From assembly GCA_028023455.1 (NCBI GenBank), contig JAQFVV010006312.1, positions 2,831,898 through 2,895,897 on the forward strand: DNA of 64,000 bases. The letters run 5' to 3'. This document shows positions 36,790 through 49,516 of the stretch, in pieces. The notes beneath the pieces were generated by a model. It had not been told where the DNA came from and did not search any database. It worked only from the letters and a program-made list of their open reading frames with translations. Every line of letters starts with the position of its first letter. Position 1 is the stretch's first letter. Source of the stretch: Epiperipatus broadwayi (Eukaryota; Onychophora; Udeonychophora; Euonychophora; Peripatidae). A program made the position numbers and the translations under genes.

Positions 36790-39700
36790 ACTTTGGCTGA
36801 CTTAATAGTTGGAGTTTAAAATTTAAGGGAAAAAATAGTCATAAGTCAATGATCGATAATATAAATAAATATATAAAATTTCTCGAAATTAAATAACATA
36901 TATTAGTATATATAACTTAAGACTAAACATTAATTAGTTAAAATTTAGAGCAAATGCTTCACATTATTAAATCGTAGCACACACTGTAACTCAAATATGC
37001 CCACAGATGTATGTTATTGCAAAAAAATAAAAATATTTTTTTTATTTAAAAAAACCATACCAAAAACACTTAGTGTTAATAATATATAGACATTAATACA
37101 CACACGGACATATATATATATACGAAGATAAAATATTTCAGAGCAAAACATACAAAAGTCTTTTCAAACAGCTCTTTATAGAGAAATAGTGAAAGAGAAA
37201 GCATCTTTATAAGATTTTTTCATTTTTGTTTTATTCTTTATTTAAAAATATCTAAATATCCATGAAGGATCACTATGCCACTAGAATTAATTGGAAGCTG
37301 AAAAAATTCGACCCTAAGTAGTAGGCAAATACATCCTCTACACGATGCCTTTACGCACACACAAATGATTGCGTATTTATACTTTAAAACAAATTCCTTT
37401 TTTTTTTAATTTTTGCAAAAATCATAATAACTAATCAACAAATAAAATATATTTTTAAAAAGAAACGATTGGTATCAATTTTCATTACTGTTGGTATATA
37501 TTTACATATTATTGTGAGATGTTAATTAGGTTCTTAAATTATATATATATTTGTCGGCCGTTTTTTTTTTTTTTAAGAAAAAAAAATATCAAAAGTTTTT
37601 AATTTATTGAAATAATTAGAATTAAATTACTTTGGAGAAAATACTCTCTATCAATCTATTAATTTGCAATTACTCAAATACATATACGCGCATGAAATAC
37701 TAATAGTTTTAATTGTGCGTAAATGATTTTTACTGCTGATTGACCTAATAACATATACGGACGTGATTGTTCAGTGAAGTATTTATAAGTGCATGTAAAT
37801 ATGTATTTATTATTTCAAGTTACAATTTCAATTACTATATCTTAAAAATTTTGTTATAACTATTGTAAATTCTTTTATATGCAGTCATTTTTTAAAATTC
37901 TTTACCCTTGTCTGTCCTTTTATTAAAATGTAATTAATTACATATACTTTCATAATTTTTTAACATAATTGTAGCACGAATGTACACTCATTTATTAATA
38001 AATTAATGACTCCTCAATCACCTATTTTAATATCCTTAATAAAATAAAGCTTCAATTTTATATGGAATGCACAGGCATATTTAACAAATATGTTGAGTAT
38101 AAGATATTTAATAATTATTGTAATGTTAATATTTAATACAATTACTATGAGAACCAGTCATATCGACGTCGACTGTGATGAATATATAAATAACGTTCTG
38201 CCTATTCATAAAATGTCAATTCAGTATAGAGTTTTTGATTGCTTTATCGGGTGCAGTTTTATTTTTGACAAATTTATAAACATTTGTCGCCAACATTATT
38301 TTTACATTGATGCTGCTATTCCGTATAAATACTTTTAATGAAACTGAAATACTGTAAATAAATAACAGAAAGCAAGACAAACTAGAGACAATAGATATAA
38401 GAATGAAGACGTAAACTCTTCTTATGAAAAGATGAAGCTCAATATATATTTCTGTATAATAATTAAAAAAAATCACTAAATAGAGTGATTTACATTTATA
38501 CATATATAAATGCATTACACAAAATATATAACTTTAGGAAAGTAAAATAGAAATTATATCATATATAAAAAGCGAAATTACGATTTATATAATATGTAAA
38601 CAATTTTGTGTCTATCAATATATGTGAATAAGTTTTAAATAAATGCATGAACTAAAATACCAGTCATTATCTTTTATTTAATTTCAAAATTAACTATTAA
38701 ATAAGATTCGCCATATACAATCAAACGGTTAGTTGCTTGGAGGGTCAGTGACGTTGAGTACAAGAAGTTACTATGTAACTTGTCTTAAGGCGATCTATCT
38801 TTAACTGAGCTAAAGCGCATAAATCATAAGATTTTTGCCTTTAACAAAAAAGCGTTTAAATGTGTATATGTATGTGTGTGTTTAAATAGTAATTTTAATA
38901 ATAGTAAAAACCTATTGTGTCACTTTAAAATTAATTAATTTTTTTAAGCTTCATTTCTGTTATTAGAATTGGTATTATTCCAACATTAAATCAAGGTTAA
39001 AATTAGCGGAAGTATTCTTTTTTTTTTTTTTACACGCGTTGCTCATAAATCCAAATGTGTCAACATTTGAAACAGTAAGATTTGTTAACTGTGCAGATGC
39101 GATGGTTGCTTTACTGAGCTCGAATGTCCCAAGCAATAAGTCTCTCAAATCATCTGGGCATGTACATTCAAATTCATAACCTATAACCTTTATATATTAA
39201 TCATATTAATAACTGGACGAGCTTGAAACTATTACGACAGATGATAGTTTTTCTCTCTCTTTTTTTTTTCAAATTCCCCGATTACCTCAAAAGATAATTC
39301 CGTCGGTTGTATTTTATTATGGAATGCTTAAAATCATTTAAAACCTACAGAAGCTATTGAATATTATTAGAGCTATTTGATAGCAAAACTCTTGTTTTTG
39401 TGCACACGCAGTAATCTATACAAATATTTGGTTTAATACTGTGTCAATTTGTTTGAGTGTGTATATCTACAATTCATATATGCTACAGTTAACGTTTGGG
39501 CTATTTTATTACAATATATTTAAGAGGAATATATTATTAAATGTTATATATATACCGAGGCTGCGTTAAATTAAACCAAAGAAATGCTTTCTATTTTTAT
39601 GCAGATTTTATGTTGTGTTTGTTCGGAATAAGATTGTGTAGGCAATATACTTTTTAACTATGTAATAATATTTATCATTAAATAAATAGTGGAAATTTAA

Positions 39701-40725
39701 AACCCTATCATATAAATATCCATGATTCACTGAAATAATTAATGATAAATATATATAATTTACTTCAAGAAGATTTATAATAATAATAAAAATAGCTTTG
39801 TTATGCAATGATTTATGTTTCTAATTGCCATGCTTACAATTAGGATAAAACTTGGAAATTGTTGCAGATCGTGAACAGGCTTAATATTTTTTGATCAAGT
39901 AGTTACCACTCAACTATTTTAATTTGGCATATAGTTACTACTTTTTTAAAAAAAATGGGCATCTAACTACTCTTAAGTAACGTAATAGACATGAGAAATA
40001 AAGATTCTAAATCGAAGATCAATTTAAATCATTCATCGGCAATTTTCATTTAATTTTATACTAAATGTAAAGGTCAAAACAAATGAAACTAGTTGCTTGA
40101 CTGTAAATATAAAAACAGAATATTGTATTTTAATGTAATTTTCAATATTGTTAAAAAGGCCATATTATTACAAATATTAAGTCTGGTACTATTTTTTAGT
40201 TATAAACTTTACTGATCTTTATATATATATATAACAAAGAATAGAAACACAAAACTCCAACAAAGAACTATTATAGGTTTAGCCTCAGGAATTGCCAATT
40301 AATAGTTATTGGTAATTTCTTGGTAACATCAAAAGTTAAAGATGATCTTTGTTTATGTGGATATTATCTACTCATTTCTATTCTTTATTATAATAACAAT
40401 CCACGGAATACACAAAGATAAAAATATAGTAAACATACTGAATTAAGATCAATTATTTTCTTTTAATATTAATTAATTATCTTCTCAATAAACACAAAAT
40501 ATAATGACACTTCAGTACAATATACTACATCATAAAAGAGACAAAAATGTGCTTCAATTTGGATTTATATAAAAATATAGATCTAAAAGATTACAATACC
40601 TGTTATAAATATACACTAGACAGATTTAGCAATAATCACTGCAGTGACTCTCTAAAAGTATTAGGCTACTTCAAATTAACATTTACTTTTCAATAATTCA
40701 AAGTTATTTACAATTATTTACTGAT
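36790..40725. other. AT-rich non-coding DNA
   Basis: No gene supported. Small opposing ORFs at 38090-38338 (plus) and 38216-38515 (minus) overlap each other and lack domains. A GC-richer stretch at 38700-38830 and another at 39060-39170 contain no identifiable element. Confidence 0.45.
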
Positions 40726-40729
40726 AAAA

Positions 40730-41059
40730 ACCAATGAATAAGATAGGGTTGCAGAAATATATTAAATGATTTATATTGTGTTAGCGATTATAAAAGTTAG
40801 ATAGGTAAGTAAGTAATACTTTGGGATATATATAAATTAATCATCAGATATATGAAAAAAAAGGTGATATATTGATATAGAAATACATAAAAAGATAAAT
40901 GGTGCGATCAATAGATTCATTGATTTAAAGAATGTATATATAATATTGATAAATGAGAGTTTTAACTTACTATGAATAATATTAATACATATTTATATCA
41001 TCAATAATTATATGTATATATGATAGATAGATTAGTAGATTTTTTGGTAAATGGGAAGA

Positions 41060-41097
<38 letters not shown>

Positions 41098-41098
41098 T

Positions 41099-41133
<35 letters not shown>

Positions 41134-41645
41134 GTTAATAAAATTTTAATAATGGGCAAGGTAAAGTTATCAGTAAAATATTGTGGACAATTTATTTAGT
41201 TGTTATTTTATAAGTTAAAAAAAACATGAATAAGATAAAATTGTAGCAAAGTATTAGATGATTATATAAAATTATATTAGATGAATATATAAAATTATAT
41301 TATGATAACGATAATAAAATTTTAGTTAGGTAACTAAGAAATAGTTCGACAGATATTTATAAAAAAAGTAGATTAATCAATAGTTACATGAAGAAGATGA
41401 TAAATTGATGGATAGATATACAGACAGAAGAACATAAAAAAAAAGATAAATGGGCTGTTCAATATATTCATAGATTTAAAGGGAATATATATAATATTGC
41501 TAATATTAGTTTAATTTACTATTCGTGATGTCATTAAATATTTATGACAGCTAAATAGATAGATAGATTAATAAATTTTTTGATAAATGGGAACATGATA
41601 TATTTATATCTATATGTATAAAAGTTAATAAAATTTTATACATTT
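40730..41645 (+). repeat. diverged tandem duplication, about 500-540 bp period
   Basis: Unit 1 (about 40730-41160) and unit 2 (about 41224-41645) share, in the same order: ATGAATAAGATA, TTAGATAGGTAA or TTAGTTAGGTAA, AAAAAGATAAATGG, ATATAATATTG, GATAGATAGATTA, AAATGGGAA-ATGATATAT and GTTAATAAAATTTTA. Unit 1 carries a large AT insertion (41060-41130). The copies have diverged a good deal, so the duplication is old. No ORF, function unknown. Confidence 0.6.
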
Positions 41646-42054
41646 TTAATTAGACCTTATTCTAGAAATAGTGTTCCACTTTTGGCTTATAGGTATTAGA
41701 AAAATATAATATTGAGATAAGATAATGAGGTTTTAGTTTGCTTAGTTGTATTGTGGCTGAGCTCTACTTAACAAAATAAAACTTCATTAAACTTTTAATA
41801 TTTAGATCTACAGCTACCACAAAATCTGTGTAACATATATATTCAACAATGCAATTGTGTGTAATAACCCCCTTTAACTCATGATCATATTATCTAAAAC
41901 AAGCTTATATTAAAAAAAATCCTACAGTTTTGAACCTAACACACACTGCTTGTATGATAATATAGATCTAATCTCAAATCAATTACCATATATTATAATG
42001 ATCTTAGTACTTTTCTAATTGCAGAAATCTTTTTCCTTGATAAAATGTATACTT

Positions 42055-42299
42055 ATATACAAACAAATAAGATTCAGTGTTGCAGGCAGTTAAAAATAAG
42101 AAACTTTCTTTTTCCTGTGATATATAATCTGAACTTGTGCAAGTCATTGACCGATTTAAAAATCATGCTCATAATAACTTTAAGCTTTATTTTATGTACA
42201 GTCAATAATTGTTGGTTTATTTAAAAAATAAGCTCTAAGCATAGGCGAACTACCTCCATTTTAAAAACACCTTTTGACAGAGTGTAACAATTTTCTAGA
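42055..42299 (+). repeat. direct repeat, left copy
   Basis: Partner of 42724-42941, 669 bp away. Shared: AAGATTCAGT, AGTTAAAAAT, GAAACTTTCT, TTTCCTGTGA, GGTTATTTAAAAAATAA or its GGTTTATTTAAAAAATAA form, AAGCATAGG and CAATTTTCTA. The pair encloses a family C unit. It could be a segmental tandem duplication of about 670 bp or an LTR-like pair; with no ORF and no TG...CA ends, the first seems likelier. Confidence 0.7.
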
Positions 42300-42376
42300 C
42301 CATGCAGCCACGATATTACATATATATATATATATATATATAAATTGTATATATATATATATATATATATATAAAT
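42300..42376. repeat. duplicated (AT)n-AAATTGTA block
   Basis: Two AT tracts (about 42318-42342 and 42349-42372), each followed by AAATTGTA, immediately 5' of the family C unit. Confidence 0.85.
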
Positions 42377-42712
42377 TGTAATACATTAAAGATCAGCCTT
42401 TCAAGCTATTGTGCATGTGCTTTTTACAAGTGTTAATAATAAATGAATACTTTCACTCCCAACACAAGATATAGTATTTATGAAAGAATAAAATGAATCC
42501 ACTTATTCTTTCAAACCCAAATGCTTATATATGGGCAAATCTTAAGTATTGGAAATGAAAGCGTGATGATAGACCACTCACTTTAAATTATTGTTTATGA
42601 TGTCTGAATGAATGAGTTGACAAAATTATCTAGAATTTACTAAACATCACTCTCAAATGAAACTTAAACTTATGTAAATAAGCATTTATTTTTATATAGC
42701 ACAATTATTATT
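42374..42712 (-). mobile_element. repeat family C, single unit
   Basis: Matches one 340-bp unit of the element at 4972-5480 along its full length: AAGATCAGCCTTTCAAGCTA, GTGTTAATAATAAATGAATA, ACAAGATATAGTATTT, a TCTAGAATTTACTAAAC block and TAAATAAGCATTTATTTTTA at the right end. Here it is neither tandem nor inverted and I see no clear target-site duplication. Comparison with the 5-kb units shows the sequence order is conserved, so the unit boundaries are reliable. Confidence 0.7.
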
Positions 42713-42723
42713 ATTTATTACAT

Positions 42724-42941
42724 ATATACAAATTACTAAGATTCAGTTTTCCAGATAGTTAAAAATGAGAAACTTTCTCTTTCCTGTGACATGTAAACGG
42801 AACTTATGCAACTAATATGCTGATTTGAAAATCAGGCAGTTCAAGCCCTATTTTGGGTTATTTAAAAAATAAACTTTAAGCATAGGTAGACCATCTATGC
42901 TTTTTAAACAATTAATGGAGTATATGTGTCAATTTTCTACT
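42724..42941 (+). repeat. direct repeat, right copy
   Basis: Second copy of 42055-42299, about 75-80 percent alike by eye, directly 3' of the family C unit. Confidence 0.7.
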
Positions 42942-43321
42942 GCATTTGTAAAATGTAGTCCATTCCAAACCATCTGTAATCAAACTTTCCAGATTTGTTC
43001 TAAAATTTGTTGTAAAATCTGAGTTATGATCTGTAAAATTCCCCAGACTAATATTTCTTATTAAATATATATATACTGCTGATCTGATGGCTTCAAATTA
43101 ATTATAAATAAGATGTTTCTGTATTTTTATTTGATTTAAATATCCAGTTCACATGATGATCAGATATTTTTGTTAAATCAAACACATGTATATTGAGAGA
43201 GATTGCTATGCAGTATTTTTCACAAAATATCAGTTCAGAATTTGATTTTCCAATCCAAAAGTGGTCTCAGCTGTGTTTAATAAAATTAATATATATAATA
43301 AACTTTTTCTTTAGCCAACGT

Positions 43322-43657
43322 TACCGACGTTTTTACTTGATCATAAAAGTCATCTACTGAGTGATAAAAGGTAGAAAGATGGTTGTAGAGGCGCTACAAT
43401 CAATGATTTGAAGAAAAAAAAATTAAAGTTCCACCAATAGCAAAAATGTTAAATTAAGAATATTTTTTTAAAAAAATCTTTCCAAGTAAGAGGAAAGATT
43501 TTTTAAAAAAACATTCTTAATTTAACATTTTTGCTATTGGTGGAACTTTAACGTTTTTGTTTTTTTCAAATCAGTGATTGTAGCGCCTCTACAACCGTCT
43601 TTCTACCTTTTATCACCTAGTAGATGACTTGTGTGATCAAGTCTAAACGTGTCGGTA
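43322..43657. mobile_element. hairpin MITE, 336 bp, near-perfect palindrome
   Basis: The left arm 43322-43483 and right arm about 43492-43657 are reverse complements at about 90 percent by eye, with an 8-bp spacer. Matching pairs include TACCGACG and CGTGTCGGTA at the tips, GTAGAGGCGCTACAAT with its complement, TTCCACCAATAGCAAAAATG with its complement, and AATCTTTCC/GGAAAGATT at the centre. Tips reading TA-CCGAC...GTCGG-TA fit a TA target-site duplication, as for Tc1/mariner-type MITEs. No ORF. The superfamily is inferred only from the TA and could be wrong. Confidence 0.75.
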
Positions 43658-44756
43658 TATAAATATTTAAATTTTTAACACGGATGAACCGCAAAATATT
43701 GTCTTTTATATATGCAACCTGTGAAAATATTCGTATCAACATATAGATAATAAAATTTTATATTGTTGACATATTTGCAACACTTGTAATAATAAATTTC
43801 TAAACATATGCACCGCAACCTAAAAAAAAATCCACTTTCATTTGTCTAAGCTTTTTTATGGATTATAGATTAGAACAATGATAACTATAATAATGAACAT
43901 CAAATCAGTCAAAATATTATTGCAGATTTATTTGAAAAAAAAACAACAACATTATTCCCTTGCTAATCATTTGTTAATTGATTGGAGTTTTACATCTCTA
44001 AATGATCAAAAAGAAATAGTGTAATAAAGTTCTATCTTCATATAATATTAATAAGTTAACAATTGCAGATATACTCATTATAAAATAAGAACTTTCATAA
44101 TAGCAATGATGTCTGGAAACATGTTAATTAAAACGCAAAAAAAAAGACATACTGATTTACCTTCCAACAATTGTACCAATAAGTAAACTGTCTATTACCA
44201 ACTATTAACAAAAATTCTAAAAAAAAAATTAAAAAATCTTAAATTCTCATCATGAACTTGGTAAATGCCTAAATTAACTACCACATCTAATGATAGAAAG
44301 ATGTAAGACAAATATCAGGTATCTAATTTCACGAAAAAAAAAACATAAAAATATTTTTATTATTTTTTACTATTTTTAAGCAACAAAATTATCATGCTTT
44401 AGAGATAGTAAAATAAACTCAAAGTTATAAAAAAATATATTTATTAAAATTTATGAGGACTTCATTAGAACCAGAAATTTACCTATTTTAGGACTAATTA
44501 TTGTAAACTTAAATAATCGATGAACTCTACATGATATTGCCATACCTCAATTTCCAGACAAAAAGAAATATTGGATTGCTATATATAATTCTGCAGTGAT
44601 GTTTAGTTTTTTTATTGTCTAAGATCTCTGAAACAGATTAAAAGATTTTGAATCTAAATTACCATGTAGCCCATTTAGATCTTTTGTAGATTTTCAAATA
44701 TGCAAAACATAAACATCAGCTGATTTCCTTATTTTATTCTCAGTAGATGGATTGAA

Positions 44757-45103
44757 CAAGGCAAAACTCTCCATACAGAAGTGCCACCCTGTGCCAGCCA
44801 CAGTAATCAATGGATGCCAGAAGGCTTGTGCATAAAATTCCTATCTAGGGCCTACTCATCCAATATCTCCAGACTAGTTTCTGGCTTGTGGCCTTCATCA
44901 GTATAGAGCCGACAAAGGTCATAAACCAGAAAATATTCTGGGGATATTGGATGAGTAGGCACTAGATAGGGATTTTATGCACAAACCTTCTGACATCCAT
45001 TGATTACTCTGGTTGGCACAGGGTAGAACTAGGATGTGGAGAGTCTTGCCTTGTTTAATAACAATTATGTGCTAGTATAAGAGATGAGGATCATGTGATG
45101 TTT
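44757..45103. mobile_element. repeat family B fold-back inside one target-site duplication
   Basis: A 347-bp structure flanked by a perfect 15-bp duplication, AGTAGATGGATTGAA, at 44742-44756 and 45104-45118. The left part (to about 44915) is family B on the minus strand, the right part is family B on plus, and the two meet around GAGCCGACAAAGG. The right arm is longer and ends with the family's full 3' end (AATTATGTGCTAGTATAAG, then ATGTGATGTTT); the left arm lacks that last 40 bp. Since one duplication encloses both arms, the inverted pair entered the site as a unit or formed during insertion. The minus arm carries the best family B hammerhead core. Confidence 0.8.
44865..44908 (-). ncRNA. 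hammerhead-like ribozyme core, family B
   Basis: On the minus strand CTGATGA (plus 44895-44901) is followed by A, stem II GGC/GCC closing CACAA, another A, then GAAAC-TA-GTC (plus 44872-44881). That gives a two-pair helix III with a palindromic ACTAGT and cleavage after C. All invariant core bases are present. Stem II has an A-A opposition at its base, and stem I is only partly paired (A-U, U-G, then U-A, C-G, U-A after one mismatch). Activity is doubtful; as a motif in a short tandem retroelement it fits the PLE/retrozyme type. The sister copies at 24.85 and 25.40 kb are mutated. Confidence 0.5.
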
Positions 45104-45119
45104 AGTAGATGGATTGAAA

Positions 45120-48100
45120 TGACTAAATAGAAGGGGTTGCTATTTCTAATACTGAGCTAAGAAATGTGTTGTCTAAATATGTGAATTATAATCATTTAAT
45201 TGATCTACTAATATTAGCTTATGTAACATTCATATTTATTTATTTATTAAATGAATAGTTTGTATGAAATTAAAGAGAAAAGATTACACCTTTTTAACAT
45301 ATGCTCTGTACTGACTTTATAATAACTCAAAGTTGTTTGTTATGTTGAGTATAGAAAAAACTCTTAAACCCAAACACAAAGAGAGACTTTATAAAGATAA
45401 AAGTAGCCATCTTATTTTTAATCTAAATTCTGATTTATATAGGCCAATCTGAAGTTTTTTGGTTTGAAAGACTGAATATGTTACTCTGTTCACTTTTAAA
45501 TCCATAAATATAAACATTACATATTTTCTATTAATTCATAATATTAACATGTAGTAAATTAAATGATTTTGCAAATGTTAATGTAAGAAAGTAATGGATG
45601 AAAAAGTGAACAGCATAACATCTTCAATCTCTCATACCAAAACACTTTTGATTAGTCTATATAAATAAGAATTTAGGTTAAAGATAAGATGACTGTCCTT
45701 ATCTTTATAGAGTCTCTAGTAGGTGTTTGGATTGGAGAGTTTCTTCTGAACTCAACATGAAGACGGTGTTATTATAAAATCAATAAGGTCATACATTAAA
45801 AAGGTGAAACCCTTTCTCTTTAATATTAGCTTAATTTTATGAGCATCATTATAATACATTATTCTCTCTAAATTAAAAAAAATCACCATTTTATAATATT
45901 GTTATGGAAATATCAATAATTAGATTGCCAAAATTAAAAATTAAAATAACAAAAGATGATTTATATGAACTTGGAACATAACATTTTAAACTCAAAACTG
46001 TCAAATAAGTCATTGTGAAGTTAATGTCATTTTTATTGCCAATATATTTTTTAAGCAGCTGACATTATAGTATAAAACCATTAATAGAATAAATTTCTAA
46101 GACTACAGAAATTAATGTCATTATATAAATTTTTTATAAAAAAATGTCAACCAATAAATTGATGAAATTATACAAGATTAACAGGAAAATGACCTAATGG
46201 TCTGCAGATAAGAATATATTAATTTATATTTTTATACCAAAATAAAAAAAGAAGAAATTTTGATAGAGAATTCAAATTATTAGGGTCTCATACCTAAAAC
46301 CACCAGATATTAAAAGTCATATGTAATTTAAGATAATAACAAAGCCTAGATTCTATTCATAAAGCTTAATTACTTTCATTAATTTTAAAAACATTTAAAT
46401 AATTATTCTAAAAATAATTTAATTGTGCTACAGACTTTATTCAAACTGAAAGCTACATATATAAAAAATAAGTACATATCTTAAGTTTTGATAATTGTAT
46501 TTAATATTTCACAAAAATATTAATAACAAGATTAATTCTGCTTCAATAATACTAAATTCATTGTATTCAATATTGTTTTTCTTAGATACAATTAATTTAA
46601 TTTAATCAGATTAATTTGGATTTTGTTAATTCATGTTAGTTTGTGCCACATATTATAATTTAAAAATATCAAATGCAATCCCACTTAAGTTCATGTATAA
46701 TATCTTTAGATGTTAAATCACATAATTACAGAATTGACAAACAAAAAAAAAACTACTATAAAAATGTATAATATTTCATTATTCACACTATCAATATATT
46801 AAAAATTTGATAAAACCATTTAGCTTTGTATAAATATGGATTGTTGAAGATTTGTTTGCACATAACAGTTAAAAAAATCTATGTGTTGACTTTGAGAACT
46901 AAAAATATTTATTATTAAAAACATTTGGAATTTCATAAAATAAATATGAACATTTTTTATGATCAAGAATAAATACATAGAATATTTTTACCATTTTTAT
47001 GGAATATGCCATATTAATGTATTGTGGCACTGAGTTGGTGCAAGTAGGCTTTGTGGCAATTTTGAATAGAATGATTCCATTTTAACGCTAGTTATTTTTT
47101 ATTTTAATTTTTTTTTTTTATTTCTAGAAGGCAGGGAAATAAATTTCTAAAGCAGGAATGCCAACTTGAGAAATTTTGTAGACTTTACATATGGCATAAT
47201 GGTAAAAAAAAAAAGCATTTTTAGCAGCTAATTTTCTAAGTTTTAAAATCATTTTAATTTGAATTTTATATTTAATAATATATTTTGGAAGTGTTTAAAC
47301 ATGTGGCAAGAAATATGAAAATATTTTTTGTTTATTTAATAACATGTATTTTTCCATGTTATCATGTTATTTAGAATATTTTATTTTTGTTATTTATAAA
47401 ATAAATTTTAATAATAAATTTTCAAAAAATAATTTACTACATATATATATATGAAACATTATCTTCAACATTTTTATTGTTGTCATTTTTTTCATTATAT
47501 TTGTTAATGGCAGAAAATAAATTAAAATCTAAGCTAAAAGTTATTTTTGCAGTATATTAATTTTTCAGATTTTGGTTTTTATCGTATATCATTAATGTCA
47601 TTATATTTGATGAAAAATTGAAGTACAGTGCAGAAATGCAGTCTCTAAATGAGATCAAATCATGACAGCAAATGCTTAGCATTGACTTTATTAGATTGTA
47701 AATAAATTTAAAGTTTATTTTTCACTTGTTTATTATTTTTCTTTTTGTAAAATTACAAATATTTTTCATTTTAGTTCTCCAATGTTTACATTGTATTATT
47801 TCAGTGCAATCCTTTTTTTACATGAATTTAAATAAATATTTACATATGTCAAACGATTTTTTTGTTTGTTTTTCACTAGAAAAAGACTGTACATTGTCTA
47901 TTGTCTTTTATTTATTACTCTTTTTACTTATTTGCAAAGTTAATAATTTAGATTACATTTATTTTTAAACTTATGTTTTTGAAAACTTTATAAAAAATGT
48001 TGTAATATGAAATAATTTTTATTTCATTCAAAAATAGAACTACTAACTTTTCTCTAATGACAAAAATATGACAATGGATTAGTTAAGAATTGAATATAAA

Positions 48101-48498
48101 AATTCATAGAGCCATTGTTTTTCATTAATGTTTATCTCATAATAGAGCATTGCAGCAATCATTAAATCTTAAGTGTGAAAGTTTTATCATAAATTTACAT
48201 GTTCCTATGATTACAAGATATAAGAGCTTTAAACAACAAGTGCCAGCCAGTCAATTTTAATGGAAAGTGTTTATGCTATGTTTAGATAAAAGAGATGTTT
48301 TTAAATTTTTATAGCAATTCTTTAATTTAAGAAACATTTTAATTAATTTGATACATAACTATAAAAAAATGTACATTTTATATTTAAAATTAAAATATGC
48401 TTATTTATGTATTTACATTTACATAGTCAGAAATAAAAATATTTTTTTTGTAGGTAAAAAAAAATTGTTTTACTGTTTGAGAATTTATAAGTTTGAGT
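45120..48498. other. AT-rich non-coding DNA
   Basis: No gene or repeat terminus found. An 80-codon ORF at 47726-47968 is Phe/Leu/Ile-rich with no domain and no coding-type composition. Confidence 0.5.
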
Positions 48499-48510
48499 GC
48501 TGGAAATAAC

Positions 48511-48607
48511 TTTTTTTTTTCAAATGTCAAATGCATTGACTAGGAAGCGAACCCAGGCCAGCTGCTTGGAAGGCAGCTATGCTAACTTCTAGGCTACCAA
48601 TACTTGA
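48511..48607 (-). mobile_element. tRNA-derived SINE, copy 4
   Basis: Minus strand: TATTGGTAGCCTAGAAG head, AGCTGCCTTCCAAGCAGCTG (a perfectly paired anticodon arm with TCC in the anticodon position), GGGTTCGCTTCC as box B, and an A-run. Target-site duplication CTGGAAATA (one mismatch, then C) at 48500-48508 and 48608-48616. The TCC anticodon here supports tRNA-Gly(TCC) as the source of the family, with TGC in the copy at 3.35 kb a derived or mutated state. Confidence 0.8.
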
Positions 48608-48766
48608 CTGGAAATAGCATATTTGGAATAAATATTAGCATCTTTCATTTCAGAATCAGATAATCTACCATTGTACTAAGCCATGCAGCCAATATTTTTT
48701 ATTATTATAATTAAAAAAGAAATTGAACCTTTTTAAAATATATTTTGAGATTTTCATTATTTTTAA

Positions 48767-49512
48767 CCCTTTTCCCGCGCTCGACGAGACTCCTCGTCGA
48801 CACCTAAAATCACTCTAACTTAGTTCGTTTTTATACGATAAAATTCGTTAAATACGTATTTAATTCGTTTTTAAAAGTTCTGTACGATGGTGACATCTTC
48901 CGATTTATTTTAGAAGTAAAAAATAAAAAAAAACGCATTTTAAACCTAAACAAAGAAGGAACATTATTTGTGATTGGTTCTTAGCATGCTCTCAGCCGAA
49001 AAAGACATTCTGATTGGCTGGAAAGAACAAAGAAACTGCCTGATCAAAGAAAATAAAGAAAACGCTGAGATTTTCATTTCGAATACGATTTAAATTATTA
49101 TTAAATAATATTTATGGAAATTAAACATAATTTTCAGAGAGAATAATAAAAAAACAAAATTATTTTCGAAAAATATTGAAGATTTAAGTAAATATATTGA
49201 AGATGTAGTAAAAAGAAATATTTACTTTTCTATAACGTAAAAGTCGATCTTTTTGTTTACATTATAACTTTTATGTTGCCGATATAGAATATCTTAGAAT
49301 AAATAAATAGCAATTTATTTTTGAAAGAACTTTCGTTTTCTTCATGACCTGAAAAATTAATTATATACTTTTTATAAACGTATCTGAGTTGAATTTAATA
49401 TTATAGACGAATATGTTTTAACAATAGGCTTTGTCTTCAGTTTGTGAGTTGGCCAATTAAAAGATTTGATTTTTATCTCATACAACCAATGATTTAATTA
49501 GCGGTTTAAGGG
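48767..49512. mobile_element. non-autonomous piggyBac-type element
   Basis: 746 bp bounded by TTAA at 48763-48766 and 49513-49516, the strict target of piggyBac transposases. Ends are CCCTTTTCCCGCGC on the left and, reversed, CCCTTAAACCGC on the right: an imperfect terminal inverted repeat starting CCCTT. Just inside the left end is a subterminal hairpin, CGACGAG/CTCGTCG around ACTC (48782-48799 region), typical of this group. No transposase frame is visible. GATTGG/CCAAT boxes recur inside (about 48972, 49013, 49451, 49486). Clearly richer in CpG than its surroundings, so it arrived fairly recently or has escaped CpG decay. Confidence 0.75.
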
Positions 49513-49516
49513 TTAA

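Noticed and set aside
37285-37360. tRNA-like text on minus (GTGTAGAGGATG ... GGGTCGAATT)
   Set aside because: Could be an old SINE head, but box B is poor and no stem pairs; not supported.
38775-38835. Minus TTTAGCTCAGTTAAAGAT resembling a tRNA D-arm
   Set aside because: No T-arm or acceptor stem follows; chance similarity likely.
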